The translations under genes were made by a program, and so were the position numbers. DNA of 44,951 nucleotides from Acidobacteriota bacterium (lineage in GTDB: Bacteria; Acidobacteriota; Terriglobia; Bryobacterales; Bryobacteraceae): NCBI GenBank assembly GCA_016870995.1, contig VFZU01000039.1, positions 1 to 44,951 on the forward strand. Reading direction: 5' to 3'. The notes beneath the pieces are model-generated. The model ran no database searches, was not told where the DNA came from, and saw only the letters and a program-made list of their open reading frames with translations. Each line of letters starts with the position of its first letter. Position 1 is the first letter of the stretch. Positions 33,956 to 42,726 of this stretch are shown piece after piece.

Positions 33956-34678
33956 ATGCGCACGATCGCTCTGTTGCTCATCCTGTCGATATCCGGATCT
34001 GGAAAAATCCTCTTTAAGGCCGATTTTGAAACTGGAGATCTCACTCAGTGGAACCTCACCGGCACGCGCAGCCAGAATGCCACCCCTCGCAACATTCAGG
34101 TCGTGAGCGACATCGTTCAGGAAGGTAAATTCGCGGCCCGGTTCACGATTCACCCAGACGATGCATTCAACCCCCAACAGCTCCGCGTTCAACTCGGCGG
34201 CCCAAGAGTCACAGTCGAAGAAGGCTCAAACACCTACATGTCTTTTTCCCTTTACGTCGCGGCCCCACCAAAGCACCGAGACAACTTCTTCTACTGGGAA
34301 GGCAACCCTCCCCCGCGCTACAACAACGTCATGACCTGGTGGCTCGAACCGAACCCCGAAGGCGGCACGCTCATTCGATATGGAACCGGCAACCTCGGCC
34401 GCAACGGCACTGAATGGTCCGCCGATTTCTCCACCGGAAAATGGCACCATCTCGCAATGCACATCGTCTGGTCAGAAGACCCCACCAAGGGCAAAGTCCG
34501 CCTCTGGTTTGACGGCCTCACCGTTCTCGACAAAAATCTCAAGACCAAGGGCGCTGAGAGTGTCTACTTCTGTCAGCCCGGCATTCACCGCAGCCCGCAT
34601 CAACCCTCCGAAGAAACGATCTATTTCGACAACTTCATCCTGGCTGACACTCTCGAAGAAATCCTGCCCAAACGCTAG
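33956..34678 (+). CDS. Polysaccharide-lyase-like secreted protein
   Basis: 240-residue secreted protein resembling the Polysacc_lyase (PF14099, heparin/glucuronan lyase-like) beta-jelly-roll group. ATG 33956 gives a signal peptide (MRTIALLLILSISGSG); the frame is open from 33785 but the upstream part is inside the oxidoreductase gene on the other strand. Features: ILFKADFETGDLTQW at the mature start, TYMSFSLYV, then WHHLAMHIVWSEDPTKGKV, LWFDGLTVLDKN and a C-terminal YFDNFIL strand. Jelly-roll lyases usually act on uronic-acid polymers; catalytic residues were not verified. Divergent from the molybdoenzyme and converging, with a 4-bp overlap, on the MBL-fold gene. Confidence 0.72.
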   Translation: MRTIALLLILSISGSGKILFKADFETGDLTQWNLTGTRSQNATPRNIQVVSDIVQEGKFAARFTIHPDDAFNPQQLRVQLGGPRVTVEEGSNTYMSFSLYVAAPPKHRDNFFYWEGNPPPRYNNVMTWWLEPNPEGGTLIRYGTGNLGRNGTEWSADFSTGKWHHLAMHIVWSEDPTKGKVRLWFDGLTVLDKNLKTKGAESVYFCQPGIHRSPHQPSEETIYFDNFILADTLEEILPKR

Positions 34679-35727
34679 AGCTGATAGCGCACTTCTTCAC
34701 CCCAGCACAAAGGCAGCATGACGCCCTCAGCCCCTTCAAATCGCGTGAAGGTTTGAGTCCAATCCTCCCGGTGCGGCACTGTATGAGCCATCTCATTCTC
34801 ATGTCCGGGCAAAATCAGCGAAGGCTTCACTCCGGCCACGAATCGCAGCGGCTGAGGCGTCCAGCAATTTGGCAAAAACACATGCACCTTATGAGTCCGA
34901 TGTATTGCGTCAATCCAGGCGAAATCCTCGTCGTTCGATTGATCTCCTGTGTGCAGTAGCGTCCATCCTTCTGGTGTCGTGAACAGGTAGTTGTTGTTGA
35001 TCACATCTTTGCCTTGATGGCCGGGATAGGCGATCACCGACAATTGGCCAAACTTCGCAACCTTGGTCGTGCTTCGCTCCGGTACCGTCAATTGTTTCTG
35101 CAATTCCGGTTCCTGCCGGAATACATCTGCGGGAGCGACTACCGGTTTACCTGCGGCGAGAAATTTCCGTGCCACAGCCGGGTCCGCGTGATCACTATGA
35201 AAGTGGCTGATAAACAGAGCATCCGAAGCCGCCACAAACAGATCCAGGGCTTCCTCGGTCATCTGAAACCCAACAATCCGTGGCGCCCCGCCGACAAGGT
35301 CGATGGCAAACTTCGAACCTGCCGTTTGCACATGCCAGCCGTGGTCGTACAACTTGATAATGCGATTACCAGAGGGCGGGCTTGAGGCCTTTCGCGCGGC
35401 GCCGAGCATCCGGCGCTTGTACCACTCATGAATCACTGGCTTCGTCGGCGCCGACTCGATATGAAGAATATCGTCCAATCGAATCAGGGCTGCGCGATGC
35501 ACGGCCTCTTCCGGCTGGCTGAGCCGGCTACCAGAAAATCCATACTGCGGGCGCCTCGCCAGCATGTCTTCCACCCAGGCAAACGAACGAGTGATCCACT
35601 CATCGGGAGCATCCAGCAATTCAGGCGCAGTCAGGGCACGCCGTGGTGAGCTGAGATACTTCTGCGCCATCAGCGGCATTACTGCACCAAAGCCAAGCAG
35701 AGCGCGGCGTGTCGATAGGGGTGTCAT
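34675..35727 (-). CDS. MBL-fold metal-dependent hydrolase with Tat-like signal
   Basis: Metallo-beta-lactamase-fold hydrolase. The N-terminus MTPLSTRRALLGFGAVMPLMAQ has an RR pair followed by a hydrophobic stretch, as in Tat signals. The metal motif HFHSDH is at residues 175-180, a second acidic ligand in LLHTGDQSNDEDF, and the last His in ILPGHENEMAH. The YDHGWHVQTAGSKFAIDLVG region leads into the fold. 350 residues. Reaction unknown: this fold covers lactonases, nucleases, phosphodiesterases and others. Divergent from the SDR gene with 38 bp between, and overlapping the PL-like gene by 4 bp at its 3' end. Confidence 0.85.
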   Translation of the reverse strand: MTPLSTRRALLGFGAVMPLMAQKYLSSPRRALTAPELLDAPDEWITRSFAWVEDMLARRPQYGFSGSRLSQPEEAVHRAALIRLDDILHIESAPTKPVIHEWYKRRMLGAARKASSPPSGNRIIKLYDHGWHVQTAGSKFAIDLVGGAPRIVGFQMTEEALDLFVAASDALFISHFHSDHADPAVARKFLAAGKPVVAPADVFRQEPELQKQLTVPERSTTKVAKFGQLSVIAYPGHQGKDVINNNYLFTTPEGWTLLHTGDQSNDEDFAWIDAIHRTHKVHVFLPNCWTPQPLRFVAGVKPSLILPGHENEMAHTVPHREDWTQTFTRFEGAEGVMLPLCWGEEVRYQL

Positions 35728-35765
35728 GCACTCCGCAATCTAACATGACGATAAACTAAGCGCCA

Positions 35766-36536
35766 ATGGAGATTCGTTTCGATCGAATGAACGTTTTGAT
35801 CACCGGCGGCGCGGGCGGCATTGGCCGAGCCTGCCTCCGCCGGTTTCGGGATTCCGGGGCAAACACCTGGTCCTTCGATCGAGCGGACAATGACGAACCG
35901 GGCATCCAGTCCGTCTCGATTGACCTCACAGACCACACCTCCTTCGACGCACACCTCGATTCCCTCGCCTCGATCGACGTCGCTGTGCTGAACGCCGGGA
36001 TCTGCCGCCCTCAGTTGCTCGATCAAACCACCCAGGAGGACTGGCGGTCGACCCTCGAGATCAACCTCACAGCGGTCTTCTTCCATCTGCAAGCCATCGC
36101 TCGCCGCATGAAACAACAACGCTCGGGTACGATCGTCCTCACCGCCTCGACTAACTCCTTCGACGGCGAACCCGGGCTCATCGCCTACAACGCCAGCAAA
36201 GCCGCTCTCCTCGGCATTCTCCACACCGCTGCGAACGAACTTGGGCCTTACGGCATTCGTGTCAATGCAGTCTGCCCCGGCCTCATCCAAACCCCTCTCA
36301 CGGCGGCCGCTTTTGAGAACGAATCCATCGTCAAACCTTACTTCGCCGCGCTCCCGCTAGGCCGCGGCGGCCAACCTGAGGAAGTCTCCAACACGATCGC
36401 CTTTTTGGCCTCAAACCAGGCCAGCTACATTACCGGTGCCTCGATCTTCGTCGACGGCGGCCAGATGGCTTCGAAGTTCGCCACCTGGAACGATCAAAAC
36501 GCCACGTTTGCCAACGGCGAATGGAAACTCAACTAG
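35766..36536 (+). CDS. Short-chain dehydrogenase/reductase
   Basis: NAD(P)-dependent oxidoreductase of the classical SDR family. The cofactor motif TGGAGGIG occupies residues 13-20, NAG 76-78, Asn100, and the catalytic Ser128 with Tyr141-x3-Lys145 (YNASK). The segment GPYGIRVNAVCPGLIQTPL and the closing YITGASIFVDGG are typical. ATG 35766 is used; ATG 35787 (MNVLITGG) would also serve. 256 residues, cytoplasmic. Substrate (alcohol, sugar or ketone) is not deducible. It sits alone between the MBL gene (divergent) and the sigma-factor gene 29 bp downstream on the same strand. Confidence 0.9.
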   Translation: MEIRFDRMNVLITGGAGGIGRACLRRFRDSGANTWSFDRADNDEPGIQSVSIDLTDHTSFDAHLDSLASIDVAVLNAGICRPQLLDQTTQEDWRSTLEINLTAVFFHLQAIARRMKQQRSGTIVLTASTNSFDGEPGLIAYNASKAALLGILHTAANELGPYGIRVNAVCPGLIQTPLTAAAFENESIVKPYFAALPLGRGGQPEEVSNTIAFLASNQASYITGASIFVDGGQMASKFATWNDQNATFANGEWKLN

Positions 36537-36565
36537 CGTTATGATGAACGACGCAGGACCCGCAA

Positions 36566-37155
36566 ATGAGCAGCGACATTACCATCGTGCTGGAGGACCG
36601 GGGTAAGGGTGACGCAACCGCCTTGGACCGTCTCGCACCCCTCGTCGACCCTCAACTCCGCCAACTCGCCCACTCGTTTCTGAGAAGGGAACGGGCTGGT
36701 CATACGCTCGGCGCCACGGGCCTTGTCAACGAATTGTTCCTGAAGCTCATCGCCCGCAAGACCGCCCAGTTTGAAAACCGTAGGCACTTCTATGCGCTCT
36801 CGGCGCGCTTGATGCGACTGGCTTTGATCGATTACGCGCGCAACCACGGTGCAGAAAAGCGTGGCGGAGACCGCGTTAGTGTTCCTCTTCACGAAGAGAG
36901 ATTTAATGGATCGACGCAAGCAGCCCACAAATTCTCGATCTCGATCGGGCACTCGCCGAACTCGAGGCATTAGATCCAGAACAGGCTCAGATGTTCGAAG
37001 TTCGATTTCTTCTTGGATGCACTTCCGATGAAACGGCCGAACTCTTCCAGGTCTCGAAATCTTCCGTCGAGCGTCGTGTACGCATGGCCCGGGCATGGCT
37101 TTATCAACGTCTTACTGAAGGGAAAAACCTTCAGACCACGCCAAATGAAGTATGA
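36566..37155 (+). pseudogene. ECF-type sigma factor (TIGR02999-like), frameshifted in this sequence
   Basis: ECF sigma factor of the type typically encoded before a Ser/Thr kinase. Region 2 is seen in LRQLAHSFLRRERAGHTLGA, TGLVNELFLKLI and RRHFYALSARLMRLALIDYA. The frame then runs into RFNGSTQAAHKFSISIGH and stops at 36973, whereas the expected continuation, WIDASSPQILDLDRALAELE (36907 on, a different frame), reads through region 4 (CTSDETAELFQVSKSSVERR) to TGA 37153-37155. Restoring one base near 36905-36907 (AAT to AATT) would give a full protein of about 195 residues. The TGA overlaps the kinase ATG (ATGA, 37152-37155), so kinase translation would normally be coupled to it. Either a sequencing error or a real loss; no canonical slippery site is seen. 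Confidence 0.85.
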
Positions 37156-39581
37156 CCCCGCAGCAGCGCTGGCAAAGAGTGCGGCAACTGGCCGAGCAGG
37201 CTGAAGCCCTTGGTCCGCTGGAAAGGGAAGCCTTTCTGGTAGCCAGCGAACCCGACGTTTCCATTCGAACTGAGGTCCTCTTCTTGGTTGCCGGCCTGGA
37301 ACAGGAACCGCAGGCAGAACCACTCCAAAAAGTTCTCAACCAGGCATCCACACCCGACTTCATTGGCCCCTACCGCATCACAGGAATCCTCGGCCAGGGC
37401 GGTATGGGTATCGTTTACTCAGCGGACCTGGAAGCAGGCGGCAAACTGCAGGCCGTCGCCATCAAGCTCATTCGCACGCAATGGAGCGACGCGAAACAGG
37501 CAATCCGATTCGCTCGCGAGCAGAAGATCCTCTCAACACTCGATCATCCTGGAATTACCAAGCTCATCGATACCGGCGTTACAGCCGACAATCAGCCCTA
37601 TCTCGTTATGGAGCGCGTCGACGGTCAGGCGCTCGATCTGTGCTGCGATCAAAACCGCCTCTCACTCAACGACCGCATTCGATTGCTCGTTGATATCTGC
37701 CGGGCCGTCGACGGAGCACATCGCAATCTTGTTGTTCACCTGGACCTAAAGCCGTCCAACATCCTCGTCACAAAATCAGGTCAAGTAAAGCTCCTCGACT
37801 CTGGCACTGCAAAGCTGCTGCACCCTGATTCAGACCTAACCACCACGCGCCAGTTGACACCCATGTACGCGAGCCCCGAGCAGCTACGTGGCGAGCCCGT
37901 GTCTACAGCTTGCGATATCTACAGCATCGGCCTCATCCTGTACGAACAACTCTCCGGTTCGTGGCCCTTCGGCAGCCGGGATTCCATGATGTCCGTGGCT
38001 GCGCGCGCCATGGGCACGACCGATACGCAGTCCCTATCGAAAGAGATCACCGAAGACAACGCTCAACGGCGCGGACTAACCGTTGGCCGTCTCAAGGACA
38101 GACTCCGTGGCGACCTCGAGGCAATCGTCAGGAAAGCACTGGCCCCGCATGCGAAAGACCGTTACGGTAGCGTCAACGCCCTGGCCGACGACCTCGACAA
38201 TTTCCTTTCCAACCGCCCGGTCTCGGCCCGTCGCAACACCACCCTCTATCGCGTCAAAAAATACGCGCTGCGAAATCGAGGTGCTCTCGGGGTAACAACG
38301 ATCTTGATCGTGGGCCTGCTTTCTAGCGCAGGCTACGCCTTCTGGCAACAAAGGCGCGCCATGGAAGCTGGACGGCGCGCGCAGGTCACAGCTCAGTTTC
38401 TGCAATGGATGATTCAGACCTCCAATCCGATCAACGGAGGCTCCAGCACAAGAACGGTCCGCGACATGATCGAACAAGCCCGCCCACGCATAGAGAAAGG
38501 CCTGCAGGAATTCCCCGAAGTTTTCGTTCCACTCACAGCCACTTTCGGTGACTTTCTCGTCAGCGCGAGCAGACCCGAATCCGGCATCGATTGGCTAAAG
38601 CGCTCCGTCAATCGATCCCGCGAACTCAATTCTCCAGTGGCTCTGCTCAATGCGCTAGCCCCTTATGTCACCACGCTCTCCAACAACGGCAAATGCCCTG
38701 AGGCGATCGCGGTTGAAAAAGAAATGAAGCTGCTTCTCAACAAGCTGGAGCCCGAGTTAAGCCCCGTCGAAAGAGTCAACATCAATAAAGCCATTGCCTA
38801 CCCGGAAGAAGCCTGCGAACTCAATTCGTCAGCCAGTCTGATCTCCATGGAAAAGGCTTACGCCGCTTCAAAGCAGATCCCCAACGACACACTGGCCACA
38901 GACTATCCGGCCCGCTTATTCAAGGGTGTTCTCGCGGTAAATTATGCTGCTTCACTGAGAAACGCCGATCGTCTGGTCGAGGCGCGATCCATCCTAAGCG
39001 AAGCGCTTGGTCTCATCTCAGCAGAGCCCGATTCCAGTCCAGTGCGGGTTGCCCTGCTTTGCATCCGCTCCACGATTGAGGCCGAAGAATTGAATTACAT
39101 GGTCTCCGCGGAGTCATTGCGCGAAATCATCAAATTAGCTGGCGATGGACTTGCCCCGTTAGATCTTGTCCGCCTTCACTCAGTACTCGCCATTCGGCTC
39201 GCCTCGGCACAGCGTTACCCGGAAGCAATTCAGGAAGCTTCGCTCACAAGCAGCATCACAGAATCTCGAATTGCTGAGCTTGGCGCGACCGCCCACATCC
39301 CCTTTGTGGATCTGGCTGTTGCGAGTGCCCTCGCAGAGAATTGCGATTCCTCACTCAAATTCAGTGCCAGGGCGTACCAACTGAGCGGAAACCAAATCGG
39401 TTCAGAACACCTCACCAATTATGAAGCCGCTCGCGGTGTTTGCCTGGTTCGTACCGGCTCGAAAGCCGAAGGGCTCGCCCTTGTCCTCTCCATCATCGAG
39501 AAGCAGAAGATTGCTCAGAACCCATCGCGGCCTCTCGCCAAGGCACTGAGGGCCGCAGAAGCCCTCGCCAGGCAACCTTAG
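37152..39581 (+). CDS. Transmembrane Ser/Thr protein kinase with atypical HLD and DSG motifs
   Basis: 809-residue bacterial eukaryotic-type kinase. The glycine loop is GQGGMGIVY (81-89), the ATP Lys is Lys105 (AVAIK), the helix-C Glu is Glu123, and the activation-segment end is MYASPEQ. The catalytic loop reads HLDLKPSN (His196, Leu197, Asp198, Lys200), with Leu replacing Arg of HRD, and the Mg-binding loop is DSG (Asp216, Ser217) instead of DFG. A transmembrane helix near 377-397 (GVTTILIVGLLSSAGYAFW) follows the kinase, and about 400 residues of helical, TPR-like repeats lie beyond it. Essential acidic residues are kept, so activity is possible. It is coupled to the broken sigma-factor gene upstream. 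Converges on the beta-helix gene, overlapping 4 bp. Confidence 0.9.
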   Translation: MTPQQRWQRVRQLAEQAEALGPLEREAFLVASEPDVSIRTEVLFLVAGLEQEPQAEPLQKVLNQASTPDFIGPYRITGILGQGGMGIVYSADLEAGGKLQAVAIKLIRTQWSDAKQAIRFAREQKILSTLDHPGITKLIDTGVTADNQPYLVMERVDGQALDLCCDQNRLSLNDRIRLLVDICRAVDGAHRNLVVHLDLKPSNILVTKSGQVKLLDSGTAKLLHPDSDLTTTRQLTPMYASPEQLRGEPVSTACDIYSIGLILYEQLSGSWPFGSRDSMMSVAARAMGTTDTQSLSKEITEDNAQRRGLTVGRLKDRLRGDLEAIVRKALAPHAKDRYGSVNALADDLDNFLSNRPVSARRNTTLYRVKKYALRNRGALGVTTILIVGLLSSAGYAFWQQRRAMEAGRRAQVTAQFLQWMIQTSNPINGGSSTRTVRDMIEQARPRIEKGLQEFPEVFVPLTATFGDFLVSASRPESGIDWLKRSVNRSRELNSPVALLNALAPYVTTLSNNGKCPEAIAVEKEMKLLLNKLEPELSPVERVNINKAIAYPEEACELNSSASLISMEKAYAASKQIPNDTLATDYPARLFKGVLAVNYAASLRNADRLVEARSILSEALGLISAEPDSSPVRVALLCIRSTIEAEELNYMVSAESLREIIKLAGDGLAPLDLVRLHSVLAIRLASAQRYPEAIQEASLTSSITESRIAELGATAHIPFVDLAVASALAENCDSSLKFSARAYQLSGNQIGSEHLTNYEAARGVCLVRTGSKAEGLALVLSIIEKQKIAQNPSRPLAKALRAAEALARQP

Positions 39582-41485
39582 CGGTAGAACGGCATCCAAT
39601 CGATCCATCGCGGGCCATAGTGCGGCTCGGCCTGACCCAATTCAATTGCTCCCAGGTCGGGCGCCTTGCCTGCAAACAAATCATTGACGGTTGGCAACAC
39701 CAGTCCTGCGTCAATCGCCTTGGAATTCGCCTTCAATTTGAAGTTCAGATCCATTGCGTGATAAACCCGGTGCCGCTGCGCTGGGTTTGGTGGCGACAGC
39801 TTCTCGAAGATGTCGAAATCCAACTCCACACCGTGCGCCTCCTGCCCGGTCCCAGCACGAAACTCTGCCAGCGTCGTGAACTCCTTCATACTCTGGCCCG
39901 GCACCAGCCATTGATACTGCGGTCCACCCCCGCGATTTGGCCGGAAGCCATTGTAGTCGCTGCTGAAGCTCGACGTCGCATTGGCCCAGCTCATAATCCC
40001 CCGGTTCGGCGCATCCTTGCCCAGGAACAGGTTGTTTCGGAAGTGAGCATTCGAGTAAGGGTCACGCCCGCCCTGCTCACTGATAAACGTGTTGTGGAAA
40101 ACGAGAATGCCCGCCGGTGCAGCATTGAATTTCAACGCGTTGCCGAGCGGCACGTGATACAGCAGGTTGCGGAAAAAATAGACCGGCCCACCAAACATCG
40201 GTTGTGCGCTGTAGCCGTTATGCGACGCATTCACGCCCCGGTTCCCAAAGACACGAAGATTATGGGTTCCACCATCCGTCTCGATAAAGTCATCGTTCGA
40301 CAAATGAATGTCGTTGTTGTGGATGTCGATCGAAGAAGCCCTCAACTCTGGATCCGCATCCGGCGGTCCATACGTCGAAACACAAATTCCGTCATGGAAG
40401 TAAGCGATGGCATTGTGCGCGATCACATGCCCTGGCCCGTACACCTTCACCGCGAAGAAAGATCGCAGTTGATGCGAGGGATAAATCCCTGCGGTCCTCT
40501 GCCCAGCCTGATTCCAGCCAATCAACCGCATCTGGTCTTCACGCCCAAGAAACAGATTGTCCGCGATGTAAAAGTCACGAGACTGGGCACTCTCGGTCCA
40601 CACGCCAACACCAATATCCTCAAACCGGCAATTGCGAACCACCAACCCCACGGCCCCCATCACTTCCTTTTCACCCGCGAAGATCGCTACTTCCGTGTTG
40701 CGGAATGTAAGCCCCTCGAAGATGTGATGTTGCGACGCCATCACGTCGAACAACTTGTGATTCCCAGCACCATCGAAGATTGCCTCGCCATCTCCGGCAC
40801 CCCGAATCGTGATCGGCTTCTCTGCCGTGCCTTTGAGCGATAAGGACCACGTTCCCGTAAAAGGCGCGCTCAACGGATCGACGTAGTTCAAACGCTCCGG
40901 CCGGTAAAGCCCAGCGTGCACGAGGATGGTATCTCCAGGCTGCGCCTTCTTCATGCGCACCGCCGTCCAGTCTCCGCGCCCTTCCCCGTAATAGGCCGCT
41001 TTCAACCCGATAAAGCTGGGCTCCTGCTTTGGCCCTTCGTGATCGTTCGGGTACACATGCAACACCCTGCCACCCGCATAGGATTTAGGTTCAGCTCGGG
41101 TCGCCACCGTCACCCGCTGCTGTGTCGTCCCGCTCAAGCCATCGGGATCCTTCATCGTGAACTCACACTCGTAGCTGGTTGCAGGCTCAAGATTCAGAAT
41201 GCTCCCTGCGAACCCATGCGGCACAATGTAGCTCATCGACTCGCGCTCACGGAACACCCGCTCCCCGCCAATCCTGAGCAGCGGCAAAGCAGGCCGCCAC
41301 GGCTGAGTTCCCACCTTACGGAACCGCACTTCCACCGTCGCGTTCCGATTCGCGTCTCCATCAATCCGCCACTCGAATCCAAGATTCAAGAGCGTCGGAT
41401 GCTCCACATGAAACGCACCCGCGACGGTGCCATTTTGCGCCATCAAAGACGCCACGCCAAGAAAGAAAAGGGCCGGAGTTCGCAT
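39578..41485 (-). CDS. Right-handed beta-helix protein with N-terminal FnIII-like domain, secreted
   Basis: Secreted parallel beta-helix protein of the pectate-lyase-like fold. ATG 41485 gives a signal peptide (MRTPALFFLGVASLMAQNG); a TTG at 41497 would add four residues. Residues about 20-130 look like a fibronectin-III domain (EWRIDGDANRNATVEVRFRK, LNLEPATSYECEFTM). The helix begins at AQPGDTILVHAGLYRPE and runs through repeats such as DVMASQHHIFEGLTFRNTEV, VVRNCRFEDIGVGVW, DFYIADNLFLGRED and IDIHNNDIHLSNDDFIETDG. The catalytic type is not recognised; a polysaccharide lyase or hydrolase role is plausible. About 635 residues. Last of the four-gene run LamG, BadF, pgk; the 34- to 46-bp gap to pgk leaves room for its own promoter. 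Confidence 0.82.
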   Translation of the reverse strand: MRTPALFFLGVASLMAQNGTVAGAFHVEHPTLLNLGFEWRIDGDANRNATVEVRFRKVGTQPWRPALPLLRIGGERVFRERESMSYIVPHGFAGSILNLEPATSYECEFTMKDPDGLSGTTQQRVTVATRAEPKSYAGGRVLHVYPNDHEGPKQEPSFIGLKAAYYGEGRGDWTAVRMKKAQPGDTILVHAGLYRPERLNYVDPLSAPFTGTWSLSLKGTAEKPITIRGAGDGEAIFDGAGNHKLFDVMASQHHIFEGLTFRNTEVAIFAGEKEVMGAVGLVVRNCRFEDIGVGVWTESAQSRDFYIADNLFLGREDQMRLIGWNQAGQRTAGIYPSHQLRSFFAVKVYGPGHVIAHNAIAYFHDGICVSTYGPPDADPELRASSIDIHNNDIHLSNDDFIETDGGTHNLRVFGNRGVNASHNGYSAQPMFGGPVYFFRNLLYHVPLGNALKFNAAPAGILVFHNTFISEQGGRDPYSNAHFRNNLFLGKDAPNRGIMSWANATSSFSSDYNGFRPNRGGGPQYQWLVPGQSMKEFTTLAEFRAGTGQEAHGVELDFDIFEKLSPPNPAQRHRVYHAMDLNFKLKANSKAIDAGLVLPTVNDLFAGKAPDLGAIELGQAEPHYGPRWIDWMPFYR

Positions 41486-41531
41486 GATAAAGATCAAGCT
41501 GATCCTATCAACAACTCAGGCCCCTGTTGTT

Positions 41532-42710
41532 CTACTTCTCGGTTAAGGCGGCCACACCCGGTAATGCGATACCGCTGAGGAACTCCAGGCTCGCTCCACC
41601 ACCGGTCGACACATGAGAAACACGGTTGCTGATGCCAGCCGTCTTCACAGCCTTCTCGCTATCGCCACCTCCCACGACGCTGATGGCACCCTGATCCGTC
41701 GCCTCAGCCACTGCATTGGCGACAGCCATCGTGCCCTTGTCGAAGGGCAGCATCTCAAACACTCCCATCGGTCCATTCCAGATGATCGTCTTTGCCGCTG
41801 CAATCGCCGCCACGTAAGCTTCGATCGTCTTCGGCCCGATATCGAGCGCCATCTGCCCATCCGGAATCTGGTCAACTGTCGTGTTGCCCGCATCGGCCTT
41901 AAACTCAGGGCTCACCTGATGGTCGACAGGCAGCATCAACTTCCCACCGCTGGTCGCAAGCAACTCTTTCGCCAGGTCCAGTTTGTCCTCCTCGACAAGG
42001 CTCTTCCCTGTCGGCAGCCCCTGGCTCTTCAGGAACGTGTAAGCCATGGCGCCACCAATCAGAAGCTTGTCTGAAATCTTCAGCAGGTTCTGAATCACTT
42101 CGATCTTGTCGCTCACCTTCGCGCCACCGATGATCGAAATCGAAGGATGCTCCGGCGCATCCGTCACCTTGGTGAGGTACTCCAGTTCCTTATCCATCAA
42201 CAACCCGGCGGCTGCCTGCGACACGAAAGGAATCATCCCCACGGTGCTCGCGTGAGCCCGATGCGCAGTACCAAAGGCATCGTTCACATACACATCGCAC
42301 AAGCTGGCCAACTGCTTCGAGAACTCAGCGTCATTGCCCTCTTCCGCAGCATGAAAACGTAAATTCTCAAGCAGCAATACTTCTCCCGCCTTCAGCTTCA
42401 TCGCTGCTACTTCCACGCCAACGCAATCCGGGGCAAACGCAACCGGCCGCCCCAGCAGTTCACTCAATTTCGCAGCAACAGGTGCGAGGCTCATCTCCGC
42501 GTTCCGCTTGCCCTTCGGCCGTCCCAGGTGGCTCGCCAGAACCAAGCCAGCACCTTGCTCAAGCGCATATTGAATCGTCGGCAAGCTCGCACGGATCCGC
42601 TTGTCCGAAGTGATTTCCTTGCCTCCAGGTGCCAGTGGAACGTTGAAGTCCACACGAATAAAGACAGTCTTGCCGTTCAGCTGCAAGTCACGAATAGATA
42701 GTTTTGCCAT
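41532..42710 (-). CDS. pgk: Phosphoglycerate kinase
   Basis: Glycolytic enzyme moving phosphate from 1,3-bisphosphoglycerate to ADP. Family motifs are in order: [17 protein letters not shown] near the N-terminus, [66 protein letters not shown] and [16 protein letters not shown] at the ATP site. 392 residues is normal. Cytoplasmic. Translated 16 bp after the BadF-type kinase gene; the ATG at 42710 directly follows a GGGG-TTTA-CCCC stem-loop that covers its only purine-rich Shine-Dalgarno-like sequence. No gap or tpi is encoded beside it here. Confidence 0.97.
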   Translation of the reverse strand: MAKLSIRDLQLNGKTVFIRVDFNVPLAPGGKEITSDKRIRASLPTIQYALEQGAGLVLASHLGRPKGKRNAEMSLAPVAAKLSELLGRPVAFAPDCVGVEVAAMKLKAGEVLLLENLRFHAAEEGNDAEFSKQLASLCDVYVNDAFGTAHRAHASTVGMIPFVSQAAAGLLMDKELEYLTKVTDAPEHPSISIIGGAKVSDKIEVIQNLLKISDKLLIGGAMAYTFLKSQGLPTGKSLVEEDKLDLAKELLATSGGKLMLPVDHQVSPEFKADAGNTTVDQIPDGQMALDIGPKTIEAYVAAIAAAKTIIWNGPMGVFEMLPFDKGTMAVANAVAEATDQGAISVVGGGDSEKAVKTAGISNRVSHVSTGGGASLEFLSGIALPGVAALTEK

Positions 42711-42722
42711 GGGGTAAACCCC
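42711..42722 (-). promoter_or_regulatory. Small hairpin over the pgk ribosome-binding site
   Basis: On the coding strand GGGG-TTTA-CCCC, extendable to TGGGG/CCCCA using the A of the ATG, sits immediately before pgk. The GGGG run is the only Shine-Dalgarno candidate, so the stem could limit initiation unless upstream translation opens it. Short stem; speculative. Confidence 0.3.
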
Positions 42723-42726
42723 AAGT

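Noticed and set aside
34733-34751. CCTTCA/TGAAGG stem past the PL-like gene
   Set aside because: A 6-bp stem with a 7-nt loop and only TTT after it; too weak to call, although its position matches the embedded-terminator pattern.
36899-36910. Programmed -1 frameshift in the sigma gene
   Set aside because: The heptamer ATTTAAT does not allow re-pairing of both tRNAs in the -1 frame and no downstream pseudoknot is apparent; a missing base is the simpler explanation.
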